Shown: positions 15,957 through 23,901, counted from the first letter of the stretch. The stretch is 37,612 bases of DNA from a bacterium (GCA_020048285.1 JAIFMU010000087.1:1-37612), one strand, 5' to 3'. The notes: generated by a model from the sequence alone, not told the origin. Made by a program: numbers and translations.

Positions 15957-16450
15957 CTGAACCGCTCCGTTCTGGAAGGAATCGTGTCACTTCCGGTGGC
16001 AAGTCGAAGGGTCATGGTGAAATTTTTCGAGTTTGGAAGTAATAACTGATTTGAGACCACGCGTACTTGCTGATTTCCAATAAGAAGAGGTGTCGGTGCA
16101 TTTCCTGCCGAAGAGAGATCTTCGTACAGAATCGCCGAGTCTGACTGGTCGGGATGACCTATTGAAATTTCATAGGTTTGCACGCTGTTCTTTAAAATAC
16201 GCACACTTTTGACTCTTCCCCCGGGAAGAGTGGTCGTTCCCGCAACCAGATTGTCACCATTGCGAACCCGAAGGGCAACTTGTTCCGCCACTGTTTCGAA
16301 TTGCTGCTGAAGCTGCATATGCGAAGCCAGTTGTCGTGACTCCTGCGTGTAGGTTAGAAAAATCGTGATTCCCGCTCCGGCCATGACCGTTGTAAGGATC
16401 GCCATGACGATCATCTCCACCAGAGTGAAACCGCTGTTTGACTGTTTCAT
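15944..16450 (-). CDS. PilW-like minor pilin
   Basis: A 168-residue prepilin: MKQSNSG^FTLVEM gives a short basic leader, Gly-Phe cleavage site and Glu5, followed by a hydrophobic helix (IVMAILTTVMAGAGITIFL). The C-terminal half carries the strand pattern of PilW/GspJ-type minor pilins, with RRNGD-like and LYEDLSS segments. The ATG at 16450 overlaps the TGA of the PilV-like gene as ATGA, a direct sign of coupling. A longer frame to 16504 has no ribosome site. Confidence 0.78.
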   Translation of the reverse strand: MKQSNSGFTLVEMIVMAILTTVMAGAGITIFLTYTQESRQLASHMQLQQQFETVAEQVALRVRNGDNLVAGTTTLPGGRVKSVRILKNSVQTYEISIGHPDQSDSAILYEDLSSAGNAPTPLLIGNQQVRVVSNQLLLPNSKNFTMTLRLATGSDTIPSRTERFRCRN

Positions 16451-16869
16451 TGGAGTGCCGCAATTACTTTGGTGAGAGATAGAGATTGAGAAGATCCGCT
16501 CCACGGATCACTCCACGTAATTGTCGCTGAGTATTGTTTTGTGCGGATTGCGACGCCATCGACCGTTCTTGACTGTGGTGTTCCGGTAAGATTGAGTGCC
16601 GAATTGATTGATCCTCCGAGATGTGCAATAGATACCGTTGTGTCAAAGGTTGACGCGAGCGTATCGCTATTTCCTATTGAATAGTTAACTTTTGTTTCAA
16701 GAATTGATTGCAGATGTCCCCGCGCTTGGCGACGAAGAAGGTCATCCATCTGGAGATTTCGTGAAGTGCGCATTGCTCCGGTAACGCCGGCGACAGCGAT
16801 CATCAGTATTACCGAGGCGATAAGCACTTCTATTATAGTGAATCCAGAATTATTTGCGTGTGGTTTCAT
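16447..16869 (-). CDS. PilV-like minor pilin
   Basis: A 140-residue prepilin with leader MKPHANNSG^FTIIEVLIAS, the Gly-Phe site and Glu5, then a hydrophobic helix. A DDLLRRQARGHLQSILE helix and a beta-rich C-terminus resemble PilV/GspI-type proteins. GAGG six bases before the ATG at 16869 supports this start; an ATG at 16881 overlapping the previous stop is an alternative. It belongs to the minor-pilin trio with the PilW- and PilX-like genes. Confidence 0.78.
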   Translation of the reverse strand: MKPHANNSGFTIIEVLIASVILMIAVAGVTGAMRTSRNLQMDDLLRRQARGHLQSILETKVNYSIGNSDTLASTFDTTVSIAHLGGSINSALNLTGTPQSRTVDGVAIRTKQYSATITWSDPWSGSSQSLSLTKVIAALQ

Positions 16870-16877
16870 GGTCAGCC

Positions 16878-17201
16878 TCATTTGAACGCAACAGTGTCGC
16901 GTTGACCTGTAGTGGCCACAACAATAACAGTTCCATTGGTATTGTTGATTGTCACAGTGTAAGGAGGATTACTATATGTTAAATTCAAATCTGAAAGAAC
17001 TATATTCGCCTTTGCGGTTTTTCTCCACACAGAATTGGCCGAAGCCGCTGCGGTTTCTGCAATTCCTTCGACAGCATCCTGGCGAGTGTCGTTGACATAC
17101 CCGAGATAGACAGGAACGGCTACACCGGCGAGCACAGCTACAATAACCGCTGTCACGATTACTTCCACCAGTGTAAATCCGTTTATGTTCCTGTTGTTCA
17201 T
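16878..17201 (-). CDS. Second type IV pilin
   Basis: A 107-residue prepilin: MNNRNING^FTLVEVIVTAVIVAVLAGVAVPVYLGYVNDTRQ. The mature part is about 99 residues with a short beta domain. The first 40 residues closely match the major pilin encoded upstream, including VPVYLGYVNDTRQ against IPLYTGYVNDSRV, so this looks like a diverged duplicate. The C-terminal domains share nothing obvious. AGGAAG precedes the ATG at 17201. It may be a minor pilin or an alternative subunit. Confidence 0.87.
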   Translation of the reverse strand: MNNRNINGFTLVEVIVTAVIVAVLAGVAVPVYLGYVNDTRQDAVEGIAETAAASANSVWRKTAKANIVLSDLNLTYSNPPYTVTINNTNGTVIVVATTGQRDTVAFK

Positions 17202-17299
17202 GGGCTTCCTACTTTATAACTCGTTTAAATAATTACTTTGTGTCTGTTGTACCACTTTTAGTAGTTGCGAATATCCATACCTGTTCCTTTGATAATGTG

Positions 17300-17331
17300 A
17301 AACCCACCGAGGAACATTCCCCTGTGGGTTT
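17300..17331 (-). promoter_or_regulatory. Strong hairpin just after the major pilin stop
   Basis: AAACCCAC and GTGGGTTT form an 8-base stem with a further pairing of AGGGGAA with TTCCTC inside. It lies 12 bases after the major pilin stop on the minus strand. No T tract follows on that strand, so it is more likely an mRNA-stabilising or partial-termination structure that raises pilin mRNA above downstream genes. Confidence 0.6.
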
Positions 17332-17343
17332 TGGACTTTTTGA

Positions 17344-17733
17344 TTAGTAGCTGTATGAAACGTACGCAGCATCTGTTGACGCTGGCCCATCTGAATGTGA
17401 AGCTTTAACTGTTCCACCTGCCGCCATTGTTCCTGTCGTTACGACTGTAACTTTTGCAGGAATTGTTACTGCTTTTGTGCCAGATCCGACAGTTGCTCCC
17501 GCAGCGATTGTACCGCCACCTGAGGTGTAACCCGTAGGAGTTCCGCCGGTATTTCGTTCTGCCGCTAGAAACGATGCCACTGAACCAGCTGTACTGTTTG
17601 CCAATGATACACGTGAATCATTCACATATCCGGTGTACAGTGGAATTGCCACTGCCGCAAGGATTGCCACGATCACTGCTACTACAATTACTTCTACAAG
17701 GGTGAACCCTTTGTTCTTCTGATGCTGTTTCAT
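17344..17733 (-). CDS. pilA: Major type IV pilin (PilA-like)
   Basis: A 129-residue prepilin: leader MKQHQKNKG, cleavage before Phe, Glu5, and the hydrophobic helix FTLVEVIVVAVIVAILAAVAIPLYTGYVNDSR. The mature subunit is about 120 residues, with a Gly/Thr/Ser/Ala-rich C-terminus of short strands and no cysteine, so no disulphide-bounded D-region. The AAGGAGG ribosome site is the strongest in the cluster, which, with the flanking hairpins, suggests it is the most abundant subunit. It assembles into the pilus fibre. Confidence 0.88.
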   Translation of the reverse strand: MKQHQKNKGFTLVEVIVVAVIVAILAAVAIPLYTGYVNDSRVSLANSTAGSVASFLAAERNTGGTPTGYTSGGGTIAAGATVGSGTKAVTIPAKVTVVTTGTMAAGGTVKASHSDGPASTDAAYVSYSY

Positions 17734-17748
17734 AGCATCCTCCTTCAG

Positions 17749-17790
17749 AAAAAAACATATTGCGGAATCCCGACCACTCGGCCTGGTTCC
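17749..17790 (-). terminator. Terminator-like hairpin between pilC and pilA
   Basis: On the minus strand GGAACC.GGCC and GGTC.GG..TTCC (17764-17790) pair around GAGT, followed after 8 bases by TTTTTTT. It would partly end transcription from pilB/pilC before the pilin. If so, pilA needs its own promoter, which I could not place. Confidence 0.55.
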
Positions 17791-17803
17791 AATTTAGTAC
17801 ACT

Positions 17804-19042
17804 CTATTTTAACAGCTTACCCATCTGGAAAATCGGCATGTAGAGAGCAATAAGAATACTCCCCACCAGAGATCCGATAACGATAATGAGCACAGGCTCG
17901 ATAATAGACGAAATAGCATCAACGGTATTTTTAATTTCCCGTTCATAAAACTGTGCGGCTTTGCGAAGTAAATTGTCGGTTTTTCCACTCTCTTCACCGG
18001 TGGCGACCATCTGAACAATCAGCGGGGGGAAAACTTCTGCTTTTTCGAGCGAAGCAGAGAACATCTCTCCTTGGTGCAGTTGATCGTAGACGGTTTCTAG
18101 TTTATCGCCGTAGAACATATTTCCTGTCACGGCAGAACTGATTCGTATCGCTTCGAGCATAGGCGTTCCCGCCCCCATGAGAAGTGCCATGGTTCTGCAA
18201 AATACGGAAAGAATGTTTTTCGTGAGAATATCTCCAAAAACGGGCATCTTGAGAATGTATTCATCAAATCCACGGCGAAATTTTTCTACGGTCAGAAGAT
18301 ACTTGAACAAGAAAACAGAGCCGATCAGCGCTCCAAAGACGAGAACTATGTACTTTTGAATTACCGCAGAAATTGAGATGAGAATCTGTGTCGGCAGAGG
18401 AAGTTTTCCCCCCATCCCGGCGTACATATCCTGAAAGACCGGCACCAGTTTCCACATGATCGCAATAATAATCAGTGTGATAAAAACCGATATGAATCCG
18501 GGATACATCATGGCTGATCTAACTTTTCCTTTGAGCACTTCATGGCTTTCCATATAATCTGCCAATTCATCGAGCACCGTGTCGAGCGCACCGGTGGCTT
18601 CACCACTGCGAACCACAGAAACAAACATGGTATTAAACGCCTGCGGATGTTTTGCCAAGGCATCGGAAAAGGTCATGCCGATTGAAATGTCGTCATTCAC
18701 GCGAGTTATTATGGAACGGAAATTGGCTGATTCGTTGCGAGCCAGTTGATCGAGTGCTCGGGTGAGATTCACCCCGCCAGAAATCATGGTGGCAAGCTGA
18801 CGAGTAAAGAACACCACTTGTTTGTAGTGGACTTTTCCTGTGGATGCTTTCATGGATCGACTGAATTTTGAGAGAAACGATTCGCCCTTGACGGATCCGT
18901 CAAAGTTGAGTTCTTCCACGAGGATCGGGGAGAGGTTTTTTGATGCCAGTTGGTCAAATACTTCGCTGACACCGCGCGCTTCAATCCGGCCCGTTATGAC
19001 GCGATCTTCATCGGTTCGAGCTTTGTATGCAAATTGTGCCAT
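17804..19042 (-). CDS. pilC: PilC inner-membrane pilus assembly protein (GspF family)
   Basis: A 412-residue polytopic platform protein. Two GspF-type repeats are visible: first at about residues 75-200 with FTRQLATMISGGVNLTRALDQ, second at about 275-400 with FCRTMALLMGAGTPMLEAI. Membrane helices are at about 175-195, 222-242 and 380-400. MAQFAYKARTDEDRVITGRIEA is the family N-terminus. It couples the PilB and PilT motors to the fibre. A G-rich ribosome site lies before the ATG at 19042. The gap to pilB is an unusual 521 bases filled with repeats. Confidence 0.93.
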   Translation of the reverse strand: MAQFAYKARTDEDRVITGRIEARGVSEVFDQLASKNLSPILVEELNFDGSVKGESFLSKFSRSMKASTGKVHYKQVVFFTRQLATMISGGVNLTRALDQLARNESANFRSIITRVNDDISIGMTFSDALAKHPQAFNTMFVSVVRSGEATGALDTVLDELADYMESHEVLKGKVRSAMMYPGFISVFITLIIIAIMWKLVPVFQDMYAGMGGKLPLPTQILISISAVIQKYIVLVFGALIGSVFLFKYLLTVEKFRRGFDEYILKMPVFGDILTKNILSVFCRTMALLMGAGTPMLEAIRISSAVTGNMFYGDKLETVYDQLHQGEMFSASLEKAEVFPPLIVQMVATGEESGKTDNLLRKAAQFYEREIKNTVDAISSIIEPVLIIVIGSLVGSILIALYMPIFQMGKLLK

Positions 19043-19117
19043 CGCGTTGCCCCCCAGCAGTGATGATTTTTGATTCGACCACAGTATACCCCTGTTTTTG
19101 TATAAATTTCAAGAGAT

Positions 19118-19240
19118 ATTGCTCCGGTGCGAAATATTTGTACTATTTCGACCCCTGAGCCTGTCGAAGGAGAGCGGTTCGACCAGCTCGCCGATCCTCG
19201 CCCGTCTGACGTTGTCGAACCGCGGATGGTATATCAAGAG
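19118..19240. repeat. Dispersed palindromic repeat element, copy B
   Basis: CCCCTGAGCCTGTCGAAGGA (19152-19171) and GGTTCGACCAGCTCGCCGAT (19176-19195) are the arms seen in copy A at 6698-6752, in the opposite orientation. A third arm-like GTTGTCGAACCGCGG follows. The lead-in ATTGCTCCGGTGCGAAATA also matches copy A. Confidence 0.7.
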
Positions 19241-19320
19241 TGTCGCTATTAGCCCGCAAAACAATCTTGTCGGATTGGCTGTTTTTGCACGTTACGTTCG
19301 TCGCGTTGCCTGCTTTTGCA

Positions 19321-19491
19321 CTCTGTGAACACCGCGTGCCTTACGGCTCGGTGTTTTTGCACTCTGTGAACACCGCGTGCTCTGCTACGCGGTAGCAGGT
19401 GACTCTGTGAACACCGCGTGCCTTGCGGCTCGGTGTTTTTGCACTCTGTGAACACCGCGTGCTCTACTACGCGGTAGCAGGGGACTCTACG
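19321..19491. repeat. 41-bp tandem array of four alternating units between pilC and pilB
   Basis: CTCTGTGAACACCGCGTGC occurs at 19321, 19362, 19403 and 19444, exactly 41 bases apart, with a trailing CTCT at 19485. The 22-base fillers alternate: type A (19340, 19422) holds GGCTCGGTGTTTTTGCA, type B (19381, 19463) holds ACGCGGTAGCAGG. So the array is also two near-identical 82-bp units. ACACCG pairs with CGGTGT in A, and CCGCG with CGCGG in B, so each unit can fold. A degenerate partial unit appears left of it (19288-19320). Confidence 0.9.
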
Positions 19492-19563
19492 TATAGCGGA
19501 AACGAAAACGGGCAGTGTTTCCATCGCCCGTTGAATCGTTGAATCGTTGAATCGTTGTGTCGT

Positions 19564-21702
19564 TTATATCTCCATTGTCGCCGCGAGGACCTCTTCCACG
19601 GTGGTGAATCCCGCCAATGCCAGTTCGATCGCGGATTGGCGAAGTGTTCGCATCCCCTCTTTTTCTGCCTGATCCTGAATTTGAACCGTCGTGGCATTTC
19701 GAAGGATCATGGTGCGAATTTCACGACTCACGGGAAGCATTTCAAAAATCCCTTTTCGCCCTTTGTAGCCAGTGCCGTTGCACACAACACACCCTTCGCC
19801 ACGGTAGAATGTTCGGGGAGTGGCGGGGTCCATGTTGAGTGATTGTAGCAGTTCCGGTTCCGCTTCGTAGGTGGATCGACAGTTTGTGCAAATTGTGCGC
19901 AGGAGTCGTTGGGCCACGATCAGATTGAGCGACGATCCCAAAAGAAGGGGTGGAATGCCAATATCGACAAATCGAGCGATCGAACTGGCTGCATCGTTCG
20001 TGTGAAGTGTGGAAAACACAAGGTGTCCCGTGAGTGCCATTTTAATTGCAATATCTGCTGTTTCGGCGTCGCGGATCTCCCCAATGAGAATCACGTCTGG
20101 ATCTTGGCGGAGAATCGATCTCAGCGCCGAAGCAAAAGTGAGCCCGATGCGCGTATTCACGTGAACCTGTGTCACCTTATCCATGTGAAATTCAACGGGG
20201 TCTTCCACGGTGATAATATTTTTTTTCACCGATCGAATCGCTTGAACTGCACTGTAGAGCGTGGTCGATTTACCACTTCCCGTGGGGCCGGTGACGATGA
20301 TCATGCCATAGGGTTTGCGGATTTGGCTGTCAAAAATTTTCTCTTCATAGCCGGTGAATCCCAAGTTCAGCATACTCTTTTCAAACGCCTCTTTGTCGAG
20401 TACCCGCAGTACTGCTTTTTCACCAAAGATGGTGGGAAGAATTGATACGCGTATGTCTACTTCGCGGTTGCCGAATTTAACGATCATGCGCCCATCCTGC
20501 GGAAGTCGGCGTTCGGCGATGTCGAGGTTTGAAAGGATTTTCAGGCGAGTAATAATCGCGGCGTGAGATTTTTTCGGCGGGGACATGACTTTGCGCAGAT
20601 CGCCATCGATGCGATAGCGAATGATCAACTCCTTGTCCATCGGTTCTATGTGAATATCCGATGCCTTGTCGCGTACCGCATTCCCCACGAGAATGTTCAC
20701 CAGCTTGACGATTCCCACTTCCGCGCCCTGGGTCTTCATGTCGTCCAGGTTGACGTTGCCCTCTTCCTCTTTGACAAACTCCATTGATTCGTCCATTTCT
20801 CCCATGAGCATCGACGCATCTTTTTGCGATGAAATGTCGTTGTAGTATCGTTCGATAGAGGTAGTAATATCCTTGACGGTTCCCAGGTAGGGACGGATCT
20901 GAAATCCCACCGTGTCGCGCAGTGTATCGAGAAGAGGAAGGTTTTGAGCATCGGTCATGACCACTGAAACGACATCCTCTTTTTTCTTGATGGCGAGACA
21001 GGTGTGTTGTCGCGCAATGAGTTCGGGAATCAGAGCAACAACATTCATGTCTGCCGATGCGTACTGGCGTGGCGTCGCCACGGGAATGTTCATCTGACTG
21101 CCGAGAAAGTGCACTTTTTGCTCTTCGTCGATAATCTGAAGCTCTACGAGAATGTCGCCGAGAAGGCCGCTGTTTTTTTTCTGATGATCAAGGGCGCGCA
21201 TCAGTTGATCATTGGTGATAATGCCATTTTCAACGAGAAGTTGGCCGAGAGTGACTCGCCGTTCGCTGTCGGGTGAAGCCCCGGCATTTAATTGATTGGC
21301 GATTATGAGTGAAACGGCGTGGGTTTTAATGATTTTCGAAAGCTCTTCGATACCATAGGGGGCGTAGAGAAACTCGTCGGAATAAAAAAGAGCCGCCAGT
21401 TTTGTCACTTCGTTGATCGCTTCACGCCCTTCGACGATGGTGATGACGTGAGGGATTTGTGCTTCGTTTTTGAGATAGTCTGTGGCCTGAATGAAAAACA
21501 TGATATTGCTGTTGTTGGTAATTTCCATGAGCACAAAATCGGCGTGCACCGAATGCACCGCAGTGAAATCGGCGAGGGTAATATTCCATGAAATAGAGTG
21601 GTCGATGCGGGACAGTTCCGTTTCGAGATGTTCTGCAGCGGTGTGATTATCGCTGAGAATTACAATTGAAATCGATGTTTGTTTAATCTCTGTGGTTGTC
21701 AT
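19564..21702 (-). CDS. pilB: PilB pilus extension ATPase with N-terminal receiver-like domain
   Basis: A 712-residue motor that adds pilin subunits at the inner membrane. Residues about 1-135 look like a receiver fold (ISIVILSDN strand, ADFVLMEI, VITIVEG, FLYAPYGIEEL), but the phospho-acceptor strand reads MEI and lacks Asp. A GspE_N/MshEN-type domain follows (about 150-290, LGQLLVENGIITNDQLMRAL), possibly c-di-GMP binding. The ATPase has GPTGSGKSTTLYSA, DPDVILIGEIRD and GHLVFSTLHTNDA, and the zinc pair CTNC and CVVC. The start at 21702 has a better-placed GGA than the ATG at 21708. Confidence 0.93.
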   Translation of the reverse strand: MTTTEIKQTSISIVILSDNHTAAEHLETELSRIDHSISWNITLADFTAVHSVHADFVLMEITNNSNIMFFIQATDYLKNEAQIPHVITIVEGREAINEVTKLAALFYSDEFLYAPYGIEELSKIIKTHAVSLIIANQLNAGASPDSERRVTLGQLLVENGIITNDQLMRALDHQKKNSGLLGDILVELQIIDEEQKVHFLGSQMNIPVATPRQYASADMNVVALIPELIARQHTCLAIKKKEDVVSVVMTDAQNLPLLDTLRDTVGFQIRPYLGTVKDITTSIERYYNDISSQKDASMLMGEMDESMEFVKEEEGNVNLDDMKTQGAEVGIVKLVNILVGNAVRDKASDIHIEPMDKELIIRYRIDGDLRKVMSPPKKSHAAIITRLKILSNLDIAERRLPQDGRMIVKFGNREVDIRVSILPTIFGEKAVLRVLDKEAFEKSMLNLGFTGYEEKIFDSQIRKPYGMIIVTGPTGSGKSTTLYSAVQAIRSVKKNIITVEDPVEFHMDKVTQVHVNTRIGLTFASALRSILRQDPDVILIGEIRDAETADIAIKMALTGHLVFSTLHTNDAASSIARFVDIGIPPLLLGSSLNLIVAQRLLRTICTNCRSTYEAEPELLQSLNMDPATPRTFYRGEGCVVCNGTGYKGRKGIFEMLPVSREIRTMILRNATTVQIQDQAEKEGMRTLRQSAIELALAGFTTVEEVLAATMEI

Positions 21703-21739
21703 GGTCATTCCGTTTTCATTGTGAATACATTTCGGTGTC

Positions 21740-22828
21740 TTAGCTTGTGAGTCGTAGTTTTACCAAGAAATCGTTCTGAGAAGTGGCGTAGTTGAGTGCT
21801 TCTTCTTCGGAAATGCGTCCTTCGCGGAACAGTGACATGAGCGACTGGTCGAAGGAGTGCATGCCGTAGCTTTCGCCTTTTTCAATGAGTTCTTTGATTT
21901 CGCTGGTGCGGTTGGGGTCGAGAATACACTCTTGTATTGCGGCGGTGTTGAGAAGCACTTCGGTAGTGAGTACTCGACCGGAGTGATCAATTGAGTCGAG
22001 CAGACGCTGGGAAATCACGCCGCGGAGATTCGCTGCAAGCAACACGCGAATTTGTTGATTCATTTCGGCGGGGAAGGCATCGATAAATCGTCCGATTGTC
22101 TCTTTGGCATCGGTGGTATGCAGTGTTGAAAGGACGAGATGTCCTGTTTCTGCCGCGCGAAGGGCGATCGACATGGTGTCGGGATCGCGCAATTCTCCTA
22201 CGAGTATTACATCCGGATCCTGTCTGAGTGAGGATTGAAAAGCCGAGTTGAAACTAGTGGTGTCCAGGCCGATTTCTCGCTGATTGATTGCACTTTTTAT
22301 ATCACGGTGAAGAAACTCAATCGGATCTTCAATGGTGATAATATGGCACTCTTTCGTGCGGTTGATTTCATTGATAATCGCCGCCATCGTCGATGATTTT
22401 CCGCTTCCGGTGGCTCCGGTGACGAGAATTAATCCGCGGTAGAAGTGAGCGAGCGATTTTACCGCTTCGGGAAGGCCGAGCGATTCGAATGTGGGAATTT
22501 CAAAGGAGAGCAGGCGAATGGCGATGGCAATCGTATTTCTCTGGCGGAAAATATTCAGCCGAAGTCGCGTCACACCGGGAATCGAGTACGATGTATCGAT
22601 CTCATTGGTTTTTTTGAATTGAAACCATTGGTCTTCGCGCAATAGATGACGCGCAATCTCAGTGGTGTCCTCTTCGGTGAGTGGTGGGTAGTCCATTTCG
22701 CGGAGTGATCCGTTGATGCGAACTAGTGGCGGGCGGTGAACTTTAAGGTGAATATCTGAAACGCCTTCGCGGATAAATTGTTTCAGATAATCATCAACGG
22801 TGATACTTTTTCCAATATGAAGTGACAT
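21740..22828 (-). CDS. pilT: PilT-family pilus retraction ATPase
   Basis: A 362-residue hexameric retraction motor. Opening VDDYLKQFIREGVSDIHLKVHRPPLVRINGSL is the PilT N-domain; Walker A is GATGSGKSST, Walker B DPDVILVGELRD, with IITIEDPIEFLH and AETGHLVLSTLHTTDA as the Asp and His boxes. The C-terminal DQSLMSLFREGRISEEEAL is typical. GGGGGAATT precedes the ATG at 22828. It is 31 bases ahead of pilB. A second paralogue closes the cluster at 9585, so the cell has two retraction-type ATPases. Confidence 0.93.
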   Translation of the reverse strand: MSLHIGKSITVDDYLKQFIREGVSDIHLKVHRPPLVRINGSLREMDYPPLTEEDTTEIARHLLREDQWFQFKKTNEIDTSYSIPGVTRLRLNIFRQRNTIAIAIRLLSFEIPTFESLGLPEAVKSLAHFYRGLILVTGATGSGKSSTMAAIINEINRTKECHIITIEDPIEFLHRDIKSAINQREIGLDTTSFNSAFQSSLRQDPDVILVGELRDPDTMSIALRAAETGHLVLSTLHTTDAKETIGRFIDAFPAEMNQQIRVLLAANLRGVISQRLLDSIDHSGRVLTTEVLLNTAAIQECILDPNRTSEIKELIEKGESYGMHSFDQSLMSLFREGRISEEEALNYATSQNDFLVKLRLTS

Positions 22829-22903
22829 AATTCCCCCATTTGCTTATGTTCAAAGGAATTGTACCACTCGATTGACAATATTTAAAGCGGTAATATGAAA
22901 AAA

Positions 22904-23182
22904 TTACCCTTTCGAAAAAGCACTGGTTAAAATGTGGTTGTCCGCCAATGACATTAGTGCATTTGTCTCAATGCGCATGGGCGAGAGTTCGCCCGTGTCG
23001 GTGAGAAATAGAACCGACTCATCATCGACGCGTTGGACGGCGAGTATCGTTGCCGTTTTGCCACTTTGCAGTTCCACGTTACATGGGTTGTTTAGGGTGA
23101 TTTTTACTGCTTGATCGAACGCTGAAAATATACAAGATAGGGCACTTTCGCGCAGTTCGTGGTCGCGGTCGAAATAGGTCAT
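22904..23182 (-). CDS. Conserved-looking small protein of unknown function upstream of pilT
   Basis: A 92-residue soluble protein, not recognised. It has a helix (about residues 8-28) and then strands (VKITLNNPCNVELQ, ATILAVQRV, ESVLFLTDTGELSP) suggesting a small alpha/beta or barrel fold. AAAGGAG lies 6 bases before the ATG at 23182. It is 75 bases upstream of pilT and downstream of a terminator, so it may be the first gene of the pilus transcript. It shows no membrane segment or signal. Confidence 0.7.
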   Translation of the reverse strand: MTYFDRDHELRESALSCIFSAFDQAVKITLNNPCNVELQSGKTATILAVQRVDDESVLFLTDTGELSPMRIETNALMSLADNHILTSAFSKG

Positions 23183-23194
23183 GAGGAACTCCTT

Positions 23195-23230
23195 TAAAAA
23201 AAGAAAAGCCGATACGGGGTGTATCGGCTT
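23195..23230 (-). terminator. Terminator after the LPP20-like lipoprotein gene
   Basis: AAGCCGATAC (23206-23215) pairs with GTATCGGCTT (23221-23230) around GGGGT. On the minus strand a T-rich run follows (TTTTCTTTTTTT). It isolates the pilus cluster from the genes upstream of it. Confidence 0.88.
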
Positions 23231-23254
23231 AAATATACAGGATTGTGGCGAGAG

Positions 23255-23851
23255 TTACTGAGCCATTCCTGCTGCAGTAGCCGCACGAGCAGCTTTTTCT
23301 TCTGCAACGCGAGCTTCCAGGTCTTTGTACGCCTGAGTTGCTTTGAACTCAGTGAGTGCATTTGCCTGTTCATCGGCGAGCTGTTTCATCCGTTCTGCTG
23401 TTACGATTGTCATAACATACGCCTGATAGCCATCTTTGCCTTCTGTGACAAGTTCTTTGACAACTTCAGCGCCACGGAGTTTGATCAGCGTAAATGTTTC
23501 GTTTACTTCACTCTGATGGTCGAGGCTTTTGTCATTTACCATTTCAACATAGCTTTTGCGCAGTGATGACACTTCCTGTTCGAACTGGCGTGCGATTTTT
23601 ACATCCGCATCCATACGAGCTTTTTTGAGAGCCATGATTTTGTCGGTGTGAGTTCCCATACCAACATCTTTGATTGCCGCTTTATAATCGCGATCACCAA
23701 GGAGCTTTTCGATTTCACGAGGATAGATTCCTTCGGCTTCTTTCATTTCACCGTAATCTTTTTTTACGGTCTTGTTGCCACCACATCCGACAAGCGCGAA
23801 AGCTGCCATAGTCATTACTGCGATTGATGCGATACGATTAAAACGTGCCAT
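23255..23851 (-). CDS. LPP20-like lipoprotein
   Basis: A 198-residue lipoprotein. The signal peptide ends in a lipobox, FALVGC, with Cys23 followed by Gly-Gly. The mature part has GIYPREIEKLLGDRDYKAAI and KIMALKKARMDADVKIARQFEQEVSSL, the helix-rich start of LPP20-type domains, then FTLIKLRGAEVVKEL and YQAYVMTIV. The tail (about 150-198) is a charged, alanine-rich helix. AAAGGAG precedes the ATG at 23851. Probably anchored in the outer membrane. Its function is not known, and similar proteins are often near envelope genes. Confidence 0.8.
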   Translation of the reverse strand: MARFNRIASIAVMTMAAFALVGCGGNKTVKKDYGEMKEAEGIYPREIEKLLGDRDYKAAIKDVGMGTHTDKIMALKKARMDADVKIARQFEQEVSSLRKSYVEMVNDKSLDHQSEVNETFTLIKLRGAEVVKELVTEGKDGYQAYVMTIVTAERMKQLADEQANALTEFKATQAYKDLEARVAEEKAARAATAAGMAQ

Positions 23852-23901
23852 GTTGATCTCCTTTGATAAGTCAATGGCTGAAATAAATAGCGTTTAAAAT
23901 A

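Noticed and set aside
19321-19491. CRISPR array
   Set aside because: The blocks between repeats are not unique: they alternate between two versions and are near identical, and no cas gene is present.
19249-19524. Minus-strand reading frame of 91 codons over the 41-bp array
   Set aside because: It only translates the repeats and has no ribosome site or recognisable protein.
9585-23182. Missing prepilin peptidase (pilD) as evidence for an incomplete system
   Set aside because: pilD is often encoded elsewhere in the genome; absence from this window says nothing.
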